A stretch of DNA of 64,000 nt from positions 620,001-684,000 of the forward strand of contig RZUM01000002.1 in NCBI GenBank assembly GCA_004193205.1, in the 5' to 3' direction. The first letter of the stretch is position 1; the number at the start of each line of letters is the position of its first letter. This stretch comes from Gordonia sediminis. GTDB taxonomy: Bacteria > Actinomycetota > Actinomycetes > Mycobacteriales > Mycobacteriaceae. The position numbers and the translations under genes are program-made. Below the pieces are notes generated by a model. It was not told the origin of the DNA, searched no databases, and saw only the letters and a list, made by a program, of their open reading frames with translations. Shown one piece after another: positions 8,678 to 17,749 of the stretch.

Positions 8678-9940
8678 TCAGCCCGCCGGGGCGGGCGCCG
8701 CCGACGTCGGCGCACCCGACGGTGTCGCCGGGGCGGTCACCTGCGACGGGTCGCCCTTGATCGCCGACATCCCCTTCCAGGTCGACCAGTCGAAGGCCCA
8801 GTCGAAGATGTCGCCGTCGGCTTCCGACAACGCGATCCGGGTGCCGGTGACCTCCACCGGGTCGCCGTAGACGGCCGTGGCGAAGTACCGCTGCGCGTTC
8901 TCCAGGGAGAGGTTGATGCACCCGTTGGTCACATTCGACGAGCCCTGCACCCCAACGGTTTCCGGATTGGCGTGGATGAACTCGCCGTTGTTCGAGATGC
9001 GGACCGCCCAGCGTTCGCGCACGTTGAAGTATCCGGCGGCGGGATTGCTCATGTAGAAGTCCTCGTACTTCTCGGTGACCACATGAATCCCGGAACGTGT
9101 CACGTTGCGGTCGAGGTCGCCTTCGCCGTAGCTGCACGGCAGGGTCATCAGCACCCCGCCGTCGCGCACCACCACGATCTGATGCGACGAGGCCTCCGCC
9201 TGCACCACCTGGGACCGGCCGATGCTGAAATCGCTGGTCACATCGGCCGCGCCATACGCACCTTCGCCGAGGTCGACACCGTAGAGCTTCGCGGCCATGT
9301 GCACCTTGGTGCCCGGTGCCCAGTATTCCTTGGGCCGCCAGTGCACGCGGGAACCGTTGTCCTCGCCGAGCCACGCCCACGCCCCCTCCGTGGCGGGTTC
9401 GGTGGTCACCGACAGCGCCTTCTCGGCCGTCTCCTTGTCCGCGACGGTGCCGTCGAACTTGAGGATGATCGGCGCGGCGATCCCGACCTCCTGACCGTCA
9501 CCGATGTTGACGACCACGTTGAGCTGGGAATCCGGCGCCAACGTGGTGAACGATCCCTCGATCGGCTTGGTGAGTCGGTCCAGTCCGGTCGCACTGCCGC
9601 TCCACGTGTAGGTCACCCCGTAGCCGAGCGGTTCGCTGACCGTGAAGGTTTGCTGGTCGTCGGACATCGAGCCGGCGACGACCTTGCCGTTGGGGTTGAC
9701 CAGCTTGATGTCGGGGTTGAGCCGGCCGTCTTCGGCCTTCACCGAGAACGTCTCGGTCGGGTTGGGCGCCGCGTCGGAGTCGAGCGCGGGGGTGTAGACG
9801 ACGCGAACCGTCGGCGTCTTGGGTGCGGCCTGCTCGGCGGACGTGTCGTCTCGGGTGCAGGCGGCGACGGCCACACCGACGGTGCCGAGGCCCGCGGCAG
9901 CGAGGACCGTGCGGCGACTGAAAGAAGGATGCGCGCTCAT
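8678..9940 (-). CDS. L,D-transpeptidase lipoprotein (LprQ/LdtMt5-like)
   Basis: Makes or remodels 3-3 cross-links in peptidoglycan outside the membrane. The 420 residues start with FSRRTVLAAAG, a Tat-like signal, and a lipobox-type VAAC, so it is probably a lipoprotein. Ig-like domains occupy the middle. The YkuD catalytic domain carries His323 in HANPETVG and the nucleophile Cys341 in SNVTNGCINLS. A proline/alanine-rich tail follows. Gene context agrees with M. tuberculosis lprQ (Rv0483) next to murB-region genes. Confidence 0.94.
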   Translation of the reverse strand: MSAHPSFSRRTVLAAAGLGTVGVAVAACTRDDTSAEQAAPKTPTVRVVYTPALDSDAAPNPTETFSVKAEDGRLNPDIKLVNPNGKVVAGSMSDDQQTFTVSEPLGYGVTYTWSGSATGLDRLTKPIEGSFTTLAPDSQLNVVVNIGDGQEVGIAAPIILKFDGTVADKETAEKALSVTTEPATEGAWAWLGEDNGSRVHWRPKEYWAPGTKVHMAAKLYGVDLGEGAYGAADVTSDFSIGRSQVVQAEASSHQIVVVRDGGVLMTLPCSYGEGDLDRNVTRSGIHVVTEKYEDFYMSNPAAGYFNVRERWAVRISNNGEFIHANPETVGVQGSSNVTNGCINLSLENAQRYFATAVYGDPVEVTGTRIALSEADGDIFDWAFDWSTWKGMSAIKGDPSQVTAPATPSGAPTSAAPAPAG

Positions 9941-9963
9941 ATCGGATCCCAGAATACCGGCGG

Positions 9964-10572
9964 TCAGCTGGCAAAACCCGCTGCACCACCTGTGACGTCG
10001 CTGATGGCGGCGTCGCGCAGATGCGCTCGCTCACCGTCGTGGTCGAAGATCGACATGACCTCGGCGGGCCCGCCGTCGGCCGTGATGGCGTGCGGGACCA
10101 TCGTCGAGAACTGTGCGGCCTGACCGGCGGGAACGGTGATGACACGCTCCCCGAGACGTAGCCGGACCGTGCCCGACAGCACCAGAAACCACTCCCGCCC
10201 CGGGTGTACTCGCAGGTCGTCGGGGCCCACCGCGAGTTCCGGCGTCATCCGCATCTTGGCCACCGACACCCCGCCGGGCGCACTGTCGCGCGACAGCTTC
10301 CACACCGTCCGGCCAGGGCTGCCGTGCGGTTCGGGACGGATGACCACGTCCTCGTCGTCGGCCGCCTCGACGAGCTGATCCAGTGACGTGTCCAGCGCGC
10401 GGGCGATCGGCACCAGCTGATCGAGGGCGACCCGGCGGTGGCCGGTCTCGATCCGGCTCAGCGTGGACGGACTGAGATAACAGCGCGCGGCGAGCGCGTC
10501 GAGAGTCCAGCCCTTGGCCAGACGCAGGCCACGGATACGCTGCCGGACCACCGCATCGAGTTCTTGCTCCAT
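9964..10572 (-). CDS. XRE-cupin transcriptional regulator
   Basis: A 202-residue protein with an N-terminal XRE helix-turn-helix (LAARCYLSPSTLSRIETGHR, about residues 27-46) and a C-terminal cupin (HPGREWFLVLSGTVRL, PAGQAAQFSTMVPHAI). The His/Glu pattern of the cupin suits small-ligand or metal sensing. ATG at 10572 places it 48 bp from the divergent methyltransferase start, so it probably controls that gene, the flavoprotein after it, and itself. Confidence 0.9.
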   Translation of the reverse strand: MEQELDAVVRQRIRGLRLAKGWTLDALAARCYLSPSTLSRIETGHRRVALDQLVPIARALDTSLDQLVEAADDEDVVIRPEPHGSPGRTVWKLSRDSAPGGVSVAKMRMTPELAVGPDDLRVHPGREWFLVLSGTVRLRLGERVITVPAGQAAQFSTMVPHAITADGGPAEVMSIFDHDGERAHLRDAAISDVTGGAAGFAS

Positions 10573-10620
10573 ACGCAAGAGAGTATGCGAATAGAGCATT
10601 TCGCCGCTAGTTTCGCAGGT

Positions 10621-11550
10621 ATGCACCACGATCACGGCCACCCTGGACAACATCGCCACGGCCATCAGCACCCAGACCTCGAGCAAAACGGCCATTTGCA
10701 CCGCGGACACGAGCACCCCGGCCATCAGCCCGACCCCGACGTGATGGCCACCGTCCTCGACCTCGACGCCGTGGTGTGCGGCGAATACCTCACCGACGTC
10801 CCCGACCGGATCGCGGCGCGGATCGTCGAGCCGCGCACCGTCGTCGATCTGGGTTCCGGGACCGGCACCGGCACGCTGGCGTTGGCCGGCCGCTTCCCCA
10901 CCGCTCGCGTCGTGGCGCTCGACAACTCGACCGACCTGCTGACGCGAGTCGCGCGGGTGGCCGCCGACGCCGGGCTCGCCGATCGGGTGACCACCGCGAC
11001 CGCCGACCTCGACACCGCCCTTCCGTCGGAACTGACCGACGTCGATGTCGTGTGGGCGTCGTCGACGCTGCACCACTTCGCCGACCCCGACGCACTGTTG
11101 CGGTCGGTCTACGGTGCGCTGCGCCCCGGCGGGATCCTTGCCGCCGTCGAGATCGACGAGTTGCCGACGTTCCTGCCCGCCGGCTCGGCCGGCCACGAGG
11201 TGGAGTTGCGCCTGCGGTCCGCGATGGCCGACGGCGGCTGGAACGCCCATCCGGACTGGGCGGGGACGATCACCGCCGCCGGATTCGAACTCGTCGAGAC
11301 ACGCATAGTCGTCACCGATCCCGTCGATCCGCCGGAACACACCGCCGACTATGCCGTCGCCTGGCTCACGCACGCCCGATCCGGACTGGCCGAGTCGCTC
11401 ACGGCATCGGAACGCGCCGCCCTCGACGCCCTGCTGTCCGACGATGACCCGTCGTCGCTGCGCCGTCGCGACGACCTCGCCCTGCACGCCCGCCGGATCG
11501 CCTGGATCGCCCGGCGACCCGCCACAACCCTCGGAGAGGAACCCTCATGA
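10621..11550 (+). CDS. SAM-dependent methyltransferase with His-rich N-terminus
   Basis: About 309 residues. The first 36 or so are extremely histidine-rich (around a dozen His in HDHGHP/HRHGHQHP/HLHRGHEHPGH-type clusters), a likely metal-binding extension. A class I methyltransferase fold follows: VVDLGSGTGTGTLALA (SAM loop), VVALDNS and ASSTLHHFADP. I chose ATG at 10621; an upstream in-frame ATG at 10585 would add 12 residues and overlap the divergent promoter. The stop overlaps the flavoprotein ATG as ATGA. The substrate is unknown; see the finding on this three-gene unit. Confidence 0.85.
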   Translation: MHHDHGHPGQHRHGHQHPDLEQNGHLHRGHEHPGHQPDPDVMATVLDLDAVVCGEYLTDVPDRIAARIVEPRTVVDLGSGTGTGTLALAGRFPTARVVALDNSTDLLTRVARVAADAGLADRVTTATADLDTALPSELTDVDVVWASSTLHHFADPDALLRSVYGALRPGGILAAVEIDELPTFLPAGSAGHEVELRLRSAMADGGWNAHPDWAGTITAAGFELVETRIVVTDPVDPPEHTADYAVAWLTHARSGLAESLTASERAALDALLSDDDPSSLRRRDDLALHARRIAWIARRPATTLGEEPS

Positions 11551-12479
11551 GAAGCACCGAATACGACGTCGTCATCGTCGGCGGCGGACCGGCCGGACTG
11601 AGCGCCGCCGTCGCCTTGGGCCGTTCACTGCGGTCGGTCCTCGTCGTCGATGCCGGCCGGCCCCGCAACGCCCCGGCCGCCGGCGCACACAACGTGCTCG
11701 GCCACGAGGGCATCCGGCCGGCCGAGCTACTCGCCCGGGGCCGCGACGAGGCGCGCGGATACGGTGTCGAGATCCGTGCCGGCGAGGTCACCGACGCCAC
11801 CCGCGACGGCGACGGCTTCACGATCCGCCTCGCCGACGGGGACACCGTGACGGCGCGGCGGGTGCTGATCGCCGCGGGACTCGTCGACGAACTGCCCGAC
11901 GTTGCCGGGGTGGCCGAGCTCTGGGGATCGTCGGTCCTGCACTGCCCGTACTGCCACGGGTGGGAGGTCCGCGGACAGCGGATCGGAGTGCTCGGCACCG
12001 GCGCCATGTCGGTCCATCAGACGATGATGTTCGCCCGGCTCAGCGACGACGTCACCCTGTTCACGCACACGATGACGCCGGAACCCGGACAGGTCGAACA
12101 GCTTTCGGCCCTGGGCGTGCGCATCGTCGAGGGGCGGGTGGAACGACTCGGCATCGTCGGGGACACGCTGCGAGCGGTCGTGCTGGCCGACGGTCGGACC
12201 GTCGAACGCGACGCGCTGGTCGTCGCACCGCGATTCGTCGTCCGCTCCGGACTCTTCACGCGACTCGGCGGTGAACTCGCCGATCATCCGATGGGCGGAC
12301 AGTACATCCCGACGGGTCCGATGGGCGCCACCGATCTGCCCGGTGTGTGGGCGGCGGGCAACGTCGCCGATCTCGCCGCGACGGTCGCGGTGTCGATGGG
12401 CGCCGGCGTGTCCGCCGGCGCCGCGATCAACGCGGATCTGATCGCCGCGGACGTGCGCACGGCGGTCGCCTCGGCCTAG
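11547..12479 (+). CDS. Thioredoxin-reductase-like FAD oxidoreductase
   Basis: A 310-residue flavoprotein with FAD-binding [13 protein letters not shown] at the N-terminus, a redox-active CPYC (Cys133, Cys136) in HCPYCHGWE, an NADPH-type GVLGTGAMS loop and a C-terminal [13 protein letters not shown] motif. It resembles small thioredoxin reductase relatives acting on low-molecular disulfides or unknown partners, not classical TrxB (which has CATC and usually sits with trxA). Coupled by ATGA to the His-rich methyltransferase. The last 4 bp overlap the end of convergent deoC. Confidence 0.9.
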   Translation: MRSTEYDVVIVGGGPAGLSAAVALGRSLRSVLVVDAGRPRNAPAAGAHNVLGHEGIRPAELLARGRDEARGYGVEIRAGEVTDATRDGDGFTIRLADGDTVTARRVLIAAGLVDELPDVAGVAELWGSSVLHCPYCHGWEVRGQRIGVLGTGAMSVHQTMMFARLSDDVTLFTHTMTPEPGQVEQLSALGVRIVEGRVERLGIVGDTLRAVVLADGRTVERDALVVAPRFVVRSGLFTRLGGELADHPMGGQYIPTGPMGATDLPGVWAAGNVADLAATVAVSMGAGVSAGAAINADLIAADVRTAVASA

Positions 12480-13156
12480 CCGGTCGGAAACCCGTCGAGC
12501 ACCGCGCGCGAGGCGGACAGGCCCAGGCGGGTCGCGCCGGCGGCGATGAGGTCGGCGGCGAACTCGGCGGTCCGGATGCCGCCGCTGGCCTTGACGCCGA
12601 CCCGGTTTCCCACCGCCGCTCGCATCAGCGCGACCGCCTCCACGCTCGCGCCGCCGCTGGGGTGGAATCCGGTCGAGGTCTTCACGAAGGTCGCACCGGC
12701 CTGGGCGGCGCGGCGACTGACCTCCGAGACGGTGTCGGGCCCGGCGAACTCCAGCAGCGCCGCGGATTCGATGATGACCTTGAGGACGACCTGATCGCCG
12801 ATCGCCTCGCGGACGATGAGCACATCGGCGAACACCTCGTCGAAGTTCCCGGCGATCGCGGCGCCGATGTCGATGACCATGTCGATCTCGTCGGCACCGC
12901 TCTCGGCCGCCAGCCGGGCCTCCGACGCCTTCACGAGCGAATGATGTTTACCCGACGGGAACCCCGCGACCACACAGGTCTTCAGTGCGCCCGTGTCGAT
13001 CGGCAGCATCGACGGGGACAGACAGACCGCGTAAACGCCCAGGTCGGCCGCCTCCGCGACGGTCGCTTCGGCATCGGCGCGGGTCGCCTCGGATTTGAGC
13101 AGCGTGTGGTCGATGAGGGCCGCGACATCGCGACGGGTGAGGTCGGTGGTGATCAC
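12476..13156 (-). CDS. deoC: Deoxyribose-phosphate aldolase
   Basis: Cleaves 2-deoxyribose-5-phosphate to acetaldehyde and glyceraldehyde-3-phosphate in nucleoside salvage. The 226-residue class I aldolase shows IDHTLLK near the N-terminus, DMVIDIGA, the Schiff-base lysine in FVKTSTGF, and the phosphate-binding [11 protein letters not shown]. Start is GTG at 13156. It is divergent from purU with only 27 bp between start codons, so leaderless transcripts are likely. Corresponds to remembered Rv0478. Confidence 0.96.
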   Translation of the reverse strand: MITTDLTRRDVAALIDHTLLKSEATRADAEATVAEAADLGVYAVCLSPSMLPIDTGALKTCVVAGFPSGKHHSLVKASEARLAAESGADEIDMVIDIGAAIAGNFDEVFADVLIVREAIGDQVVLKVIIESAALLEFAGPDTVSEVSRRAAQAGATFVKTSTGFHPSGGASVEAVALMRAAVGNRVGVKASGGIRTAEFAADLIAAGATRLGLSASRAVLDGFPTG

Positions 13157-13183
13157 ACAGACGAGCTTGGCACACTGTCATGC

Positions 13184-14098
13184 GTGGTAGTGCCTGAGAC
13201 AACACCGACCGGTTCTTCAGTCGCGACGGCCGATGCGGAGCGGCGGTACGTCCTGACGCTGGGCTGCCCGGACCGCACCGGCATCGTCGCCCGTATCTCG
13301 GGTTTTCTCGCCGAGATCGGCGGCTGGATCACCGAGGCGGCCTATCACTCCGACGACGAGACCGGGTGGTTCTTCACCCGTCAGACGGTGCGGGCGGGTT
13401 CGGTCGCGATGGGCGTCGACGAGATGCGGGCACGGTTCGCCACCGAGGTCGCCGCCGAGATCGGGCCGGAGACGGAATGGCGGCTGACCGACACCGGTGA
13501 GCGCAAATCGGTGGTGCTGCTGGTCAGCAAGGAGAGTCACTGTCTGGTCGACCTGCTGGGGCGGGCCTACCGCGGCGAGTTGCCGGCGACGGTGGCCGCG
13601 GTGATCGGCAATCACCGTGATCTCGAGGGTCTCGTCACGCGTTTCGGGGTGCCGTTCCATCACGTGCCGTTCGCACCCGATCGCAAGGCCGACGCCTTCG
13701 ACGAGGTGGCACGCATCGTCGACGGGCATGCACCCGATGCGGTCGTTCTGGCGCGGTTCATGCAGATCCTGCCGCCGCAGCTCTGCGAGGCGTGGGCCGG
13801 GCGCGCCATCAACATCCACCACAGCTTCCTGCCGAGCTTCGTCGGGGCGCGGCCGTACCACCAGGCGTTCGCGCGCGGCGTGAAGCTCATCGGCGCGACG
13901 TGTCACTACGTGACCGCCGAACTCGACGCCGGCCCGATCATCGAACAGGATGTGGTCCGCGTCGACCACAGCGACACGGTCTCCGACATGGTCCGGCAGG
14001 GCCGCGACATCGAGACCGTCGTGCTGTCGCGCGGATTGCGGTGGCATCTCGAGGACCGCGTGCTGGTGCACGGTCGTAAGACCGTGGTGTTCGACTAG
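13184..14098 (+). CDS. purU: Formyltetrahydrofolate deformylase
   Basis: Hydrolyses 10-formyl-THF to formate and THF, balancing one-carbon pools. About 304 residues: an N-terminal ACT domain (LGCPDRTGIVARISGFLAE) and a formyltransferase-type hydrolase domain with NIHHSFLPSFVGARPYHQAF and the conserved Asp in TAELDAGPIIEQ. Start is GTG at 13184, or GTG two codons later; an ATG at 13180 is out of frame. Length and motifs fit PurU. Confidence 0.95.
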   Translation: MVVPETTPTGSSVATADAERRYVLTLGCPDRTGIVARISGFLAEIGGWITEAAYHSDDETGWFFTRQTVRAGSVAMGVDEMRARFATEVAAEIGPETEWRLTDTGERKSVVLLVSKESHCLVDLLGRAYRGELPATVAAVIGNHRDLEGLVTRFGVPFHHVPFAPDRKADAFDEVARIVDGHAPDAVVLARFMQILPPQLCEAWAGRAINIHHSFLPSFVGARPYHQAFARGVKLIGATCHYVTAELDAGPIIEQDVVRVDHSDTVSDMVRQGRDIETVVLSRGLRWHLEDRVLVHGRKTVVFD

Positions 14099-14128
14099 CG
14101 AGCTGGTTCCCCGGCCGCGGGTGATGGG

Positions 14129-14944
14129 TCAGAAGTCGAACCCGCCGAAATCGCCACCCCCGAAGTCGCCACCACCGAAATCGCCGCCACCGTCGAAGAA
14201 TCCGCCGGAGTCGCCACCACCGAAGTCGCCACCACCGGCGTCGCCGCCGAAGTCACCGCCGCCGTCGCCGGCGTCGAGGGCGCCGACATCGCCGCCCTCT
14301 CCGGCGCCGCTCTCGAACGCACTCGCGTCATAGGGCACGCCGTACATCCCGCCGAACAGCGACGAGAACAGCAGCATCGATCCGATACCCCATGCACCGG
14401 CGACCAGCGCGGGCTTCCACCAGGGTTCGGAGTACCAGCCCGCCGGGACCGGGCGTCCGGCGACCCGGCCGCCCGGATAGTAGTTGGGGGTCCGCGACGA
14501 CGGGACCGGGGAGGCCTCCACCTGGCGGCCCTCGAACTCCACGGTGCGGTCCTCGGTCACCGACCCGGCAATCTTCTGCCCGTCGAGTTCGGGGATCGCG
14601 GGACCCGGATCCATGTTCATCGCGGTGCGGGCGGCACGGATGTAGTACAGCCCCTCGATCGCGGTCTGCTTGGCGAGCCGGGCCTGCGCGGGTGAGGAGG
14701 CCTGCTCGATCTGCGAACCGGCCGCGGTGTAGCGCTCACCGGCATCGGCCAGCGCCTGCTTGGACGCCGGGCCGTCACCCACCAGCATGAAGACCTGCCC
14801 ACCGAGCCGCTCGATCACCTGCCGCGCGTCGGCCTTCGCGTCGTCGAGGGACTGGGCCGCGTTGGCTCCCGACCGTCGCTGAGACACCATCACGATGCCC
14901 ACGACGACCAGGACCACGAGCACTATCAGGAACAGGGCGCTCAT
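14129..14944 (-). CDS. Membrane-anchored protein with Gly-Asp-Phe-rich tail
   Basis: A 271-residue protein: N-terminal membrane helix (residues 1-20), an Ala-rich helical region (30-110) like DUF1542-type proteins, a second hydrophobic segment near 185-200, and a C-terminal tail from about residue 222 built of repeated GGDFGGG units ending GGFDF. The tail is encoded by near-identical 9-15 bp DNA repeats. Such disordered Gly-rich tails often mediate self-association or wall contact. Function unknown. It precedes no clear partner; purU converges on it and the DUF2993 gene lies upstream on the same strand. Confidence 0.8.
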   Translation of the reverse strand: MSALFLIVLVVLVVVGIVMVSQRRSGANAAQSLDDAKADARQVIERLGGQVFMLVGDGPASKQALADAGERYTAAGSQIEQASSPAQARLAKQTAIEGLYYIRAARTAMNMDPGPAIPELDGQKIAGSVTEDRTVEFEGRQVEASPVPSSRTPNYYPGGRVAGRPVPAGWYSEPWWKPALVAGAWGIGSMLLFSSLFGGMYGVPYDASAFESGAGEGGDVGALDAGDGGGDFGGDAGGGDFGGGDSGGFFDGGGDFGGGDFGGGDFGGFDF

Positions 14945-15060
14945 TTTCTCCTCCGGAAGAATCGGACATCTCCGAGCGTACCGGGCCCGGCGATCGTGCT
15001 CCCGTCACCGCAGGTCGCAGTGCTGCCACCCCGTCGAGCGTGCACTCGACGTGGGGTCGG

Positions 15061-16092
15061 CTAGACCGAGCAACCGTCCGATCCGCCCGAGAGCCCGCCG
15101 GCGAGGGCGACGTTGCTGCCGTCGACGGCGAAGTCGACACCCTGGTCGGTCACGGTGAGGTTCTCGACGGTGACCTCGTCGAAGAACGAGCCGAACATCG
15201 AGCCGGTGACGCTGTCGACGACCTGCTGGGCGAAGTTCGCCGGGATGCCGAAGATGAACGCGCTGGCCTTGACCACCTCGAAGTGCACCCGGCCGTCCTG
15301 CACGACCGGTTTGAGGGTGGTGGAGACCGGGATGGGCAGGATGGCGACCTGGACCGTCGAGTTCACCTCGATCGTGCCGGCCGCACCGTCACCGCTCATG
15401 GATTCGATGCTGGCACCCGACATCAGACCGCCACCGGCCTGGCCCGTTCCGTTGCCCGGCGTCGTCTGGGTGGCTCCCGACGAGTTGCTCATGGCGACAA
15501 CGCGATCGAACGGCACGTATCCGGTACCGACGAGCGAGCCGATGATGGCGGAGTTGTCGTCGCCGGTGATGTTCTCGGCCCGCGCATGCAGACGCATCTC
15601 GCCCGGCTGGTCCTTCGTGTCGACCTGCACGTACGGGATGTCCTTGCCGAAGCCCTGCAGCAGTATCGGTTTCCGGCTCAGCGACACCGTCGTCTCGGTC
15701 CCGGTCAGGTTGCTGAATGCGCTCTCCAGGCAGTTCTCGGTCTTGTTGCGCAGATAGAGTTCGCTGCCGACCGCGCCGATCACCAGCAACACCACCGCGA
15801 GCGCGGCGATCGCGGCGATGATCTTGCCGGTGTTGCGCTTGGCCGGCGACGACGCGACCACCCCGGGCTGCGCCCCGGCGGGGATCGGTTCGAATCCGTC
15901 GGACATCGGGTAGGAACCCGACATCGGGGTCTCGTCGAATTGTCGGGTCGGCACGCGCGGGCTCTGCGAGTACGCGCGGGGGGACTCGTCGGTCGGCGGC
16001 GCCTGCAGTCGCGCGGTCGGGTCGCCTGATCCCCCGTGCTGTGGCTCGTCGCCCCCGGTGTCGGAACTCCCCGGTTTCTCGCTGTCGGTCAT
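15061..16092 (-). CDS. DUF2993 (LmeA-type) membrane-anchored protein
   Basis: 343 residues: a disordered Pro/Ser/Gln-rich cytosolic N-terminus of about 85 residues, one transmembrane helix (IIAAIAALAVVLLVIGAVG) and an extracytoplasmic DUF2993 domain (NKTENCLESAFSNLTGTETTVSLSRKP). DUF2993 includes mycobacterial LmeA, involved in lipomannan elongation, but that role cannot be carried over directly. In context it equals remembered Rv0479c, just before the amidohydrolase gene. Two cysteines (about 118 and the C-terminal SDGCSV) might form a disulfide. Confidence 0.85.
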   Translation of the reverse strand: MTDSEKPGSSDTGGDEPQHGGSGDPTARLQAPPTDESPRAYSQSPRVPTRQFDETPMSGSYPMSDGFEPIPAGAQPGVVASSPAKRNTGKIIAAIAALAVVLLVIGAVGSELYLRNKTENCLESAFSNLTGTETTVSLSRKPILLQGFGKDIPYVQVDTKDQPGEMRLHARAENITGDDNSAIIGSLVGTGYVPFDRVVAMSNSSGATQTTPGNGTGQAGGGLMSGASIESMSGDGAAGTIEVNSTVQVAILPIPVSTTLKPVVQDGRVHFEVVKASAFIFGIPANFAQQVVDSVTGSMFGSFFDEVTVENLTVTDQGVDFAVDGSNVALAGGLSGGSDGCSV

Positions 16093-16103
16093 GGCTGTGG
16101 TCC

Positions 16104-16922
16104 TCAGTTCGGCATCGGAGTCGCCGCCCGCGGAATCGGACGTAGGTTGTCCAGGACAGCCAGTGTCGCGCGGGCTTTTTCCACGACGGCCGGGTCGACG
16201 TCGTGGACGCCGACGTGCACGTCATCGTCGTATGCGGCGACCACGGTACCGAAGGGATCTGTGAGTTGGCTGTGACCTGTGCCGGTCGGCGCCGACGACC
16301 CGCGCAAGGCCGGATCGGTGGGCACGGCCTGCCCGACGGCGGCGACGAAAGCGGTCGAATCGAGTGCCCGCGCCGTCGCGAGCACCTGCCACTGATGCAC
16401 CTTGCCCGGCCCCGCTCCCCAGGAGGCGGGCACCACGATCAGCTGGGCGCCGCGCAGCGCCAGTTCGGTGAACAGCGCCGGGAACCGGATGTCGTAACAC
16501 GTGGCCACCCCCACGGTGACCCCGCCGACGGTGAAGGTGACCGGCTCGGTCCCCGGCGCGACGGTGCGTGACTCGGTGAATCCGAACGCGTCGTAGAGGT
16601 GGATCTTGTCGTAGGACGAGCGTGTGCCGTCCGGCTGCGCGATGAGCAGGGTGTTGCGGACGCGGTCGTCGTCGGGGGTGAACATGCCGGCGACGATGCT
16701 CAGCCCCTGACGGACCGCGATCGCGGACACCTCCGACGCCCACGGCCCGTCGAGTGGTTGCGCCACCGGGCCCAGCGGTACCCCGAACCGGCACATCGTG
16801 GCCTCGGGAAAGACGATGAGTTCGGCCCCCTCGGCCGCGGCGTCGGCGGCCGCCGACTCCACCAGCCCGAGGTTGGACACGGGGTCGGTGCCGGTGCTGA
16901 TCTGCGCCATCGCGATTCGCAT
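16104..16922 (-). CDS. Carbon-nitrogen hydrolase (nitrilase superfamily)
   Basis: 272 residues with the Glu-Lys-Cys triad of the superfamily: FPEAT (Glu near residue 41), YDKIHLYDAF (Lys near 109) and TCYDIRFP (Cys near 146). Members hydrolyse nitriles or amides; the YDKIHLYD form is typical of the Nit/omega-amidase group that removes deaminated glutathione or 2-oxoglutaramate, but substrate is not proven. ATG at 16922 (MRIAMAQIS) is chosen over an upstream start at 16943. Corresponds to remembered Rv0480c. Confidence 0.9.
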   Translation of the reverse strand: MRIAMAQISTGTDPVSNLGLVESAAADAAAEGAELIVFPEATMCRFGVPLGPVAQPLDGPWASEVSAIAVRQGLSIVAGMFTPDDDRVRNTLLIAQPDGTRSSYDKIHLYDAFGFTESRTVAPGTEPVTFTVGGVTVGVATCYDIRFPALFTELALRGAQLIVVPASWGAGPGKVHQWQVLATARALDSTAFVAAVGQAVPTDPALRGSSAPTGTGHSQLTDPFGTVVAAYDDDVHVGVHDVDPAVVEKARATLAVLDNLRPIPRAATPMPN

Positions 16923-16962
16923 GGGACCAAGGGTAATCATCACGAGATGCCACGTCGGTCAT

Positions 16963-17745
16963 TCACTCGACCGGCAGCGGCGCCACTTCCGACCACGGCA
17001 CCGTCAGGACGTTGTCGACGCTGCGACCGCGGGGGATCACGCACTCGACACCGTCGGCGGCGAGCAACTCGAGCGCCCGGCGCCACCGCACGCGCGGCCC
17101 GAATGCGGCGTGGGTCGCCGCGACATCCCAGCAGCGGTCCGCCTGCCGGAGCAGTCGGTGGATGCGCTCACCGGGCACATTGCGGTGGATGAGCGCCTTC
17201 GGGAGACGTTCGGCCAGTTCCGACGGGCGCGTGGTGTGCGCGGGAGACCAGCTCAGCGTCAGGCTGCGGGGGCCGTCGGCGTCGAGCAGGATCCAGCAGC
17301 ACCGACGCCCGATCTCGTCACAGGTCCCCTCGACGACGAGCCCGCCGGGCGCCAGCGCCGCCCGCATCGTCGTCCAGGCCTGCGCGACCTCGGACTCGTC
17401 GTACTGCCGCAGTACGTTGAACGCCCGGATGAGGTGCGGGGACAGGCCGGCCACCTCGAACCCGCCGACCCCGAAACGGACTCCGTCACGCGGCTCGACG
17501 ACGCGTTCGGGATCGATTTCGAGGCCGACCATCTGCAGGTCGGGGGCGACGGCACGTAGCCGTCGGGCCATCTCGATCGTGGTGTCCGGGCGGGCTCCGT
17601 AGCCGAGGTCGACGACCAGCGGTCGCGTCGCCGTGGAGAGCATCCCGGTGATCGCGGAATGGTGCGCCATCCACCGATCCACCCGGCGAAGGCGGTTGAT
17701 GTTGGTGGTGCCGCGGGTGATCCGCCCGGACGGGCCCGGCGGCAT
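16963..17745 (-). CDS. Class I SAM-dependent methyltransferase
   Basis: 260 residues. A SAM-binding loop variant VVDLGYGARPDTTIEMA, an acidic turn (MVGLEIDPERV) and RAALAPGGLVVEGT support a Rossmann methyltransferase. The N-terminus is basic (NINRLRRVDRWMA). The substrate is unknown. It starts 4 bp after the stop of the upstream DUF2505 gene, so it is the third gene of a probable operon of two DUF2505 genes and this enzyme. Confidence 0.82.
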   Translation of the reverse strand: MPPGPSGRITRGTTNINRLRRVDRWMAHHSAITGMLSTATRPLVVDLGYGARPDTTIEMARRLRAVAPDLQMVGLEIDPERVVEPRDGVRFGVGGFEVAGLSPHLIRAFNVLRQYDESEVAQAWTTMRAALAPGGLVVEGTCDEIGRRCCWILLDADGPRSLTLSWSPAHTTRPSELAERLPKALIHRNVPGERIHRLLRQADRCWDVAATHAAFGPRVRWRRALELLAADGVECVIPRGRSVDNVLTVPWSEVAPLPVE

Positions 17746-17749
17746 CGGG

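Noticed and set aside
8231-10123. 630-codon plus-strand open frame
   Set aside because: It is antisense to the L,D-transpeptidase and regulator genes; long shadow frames are expected at this GC content.
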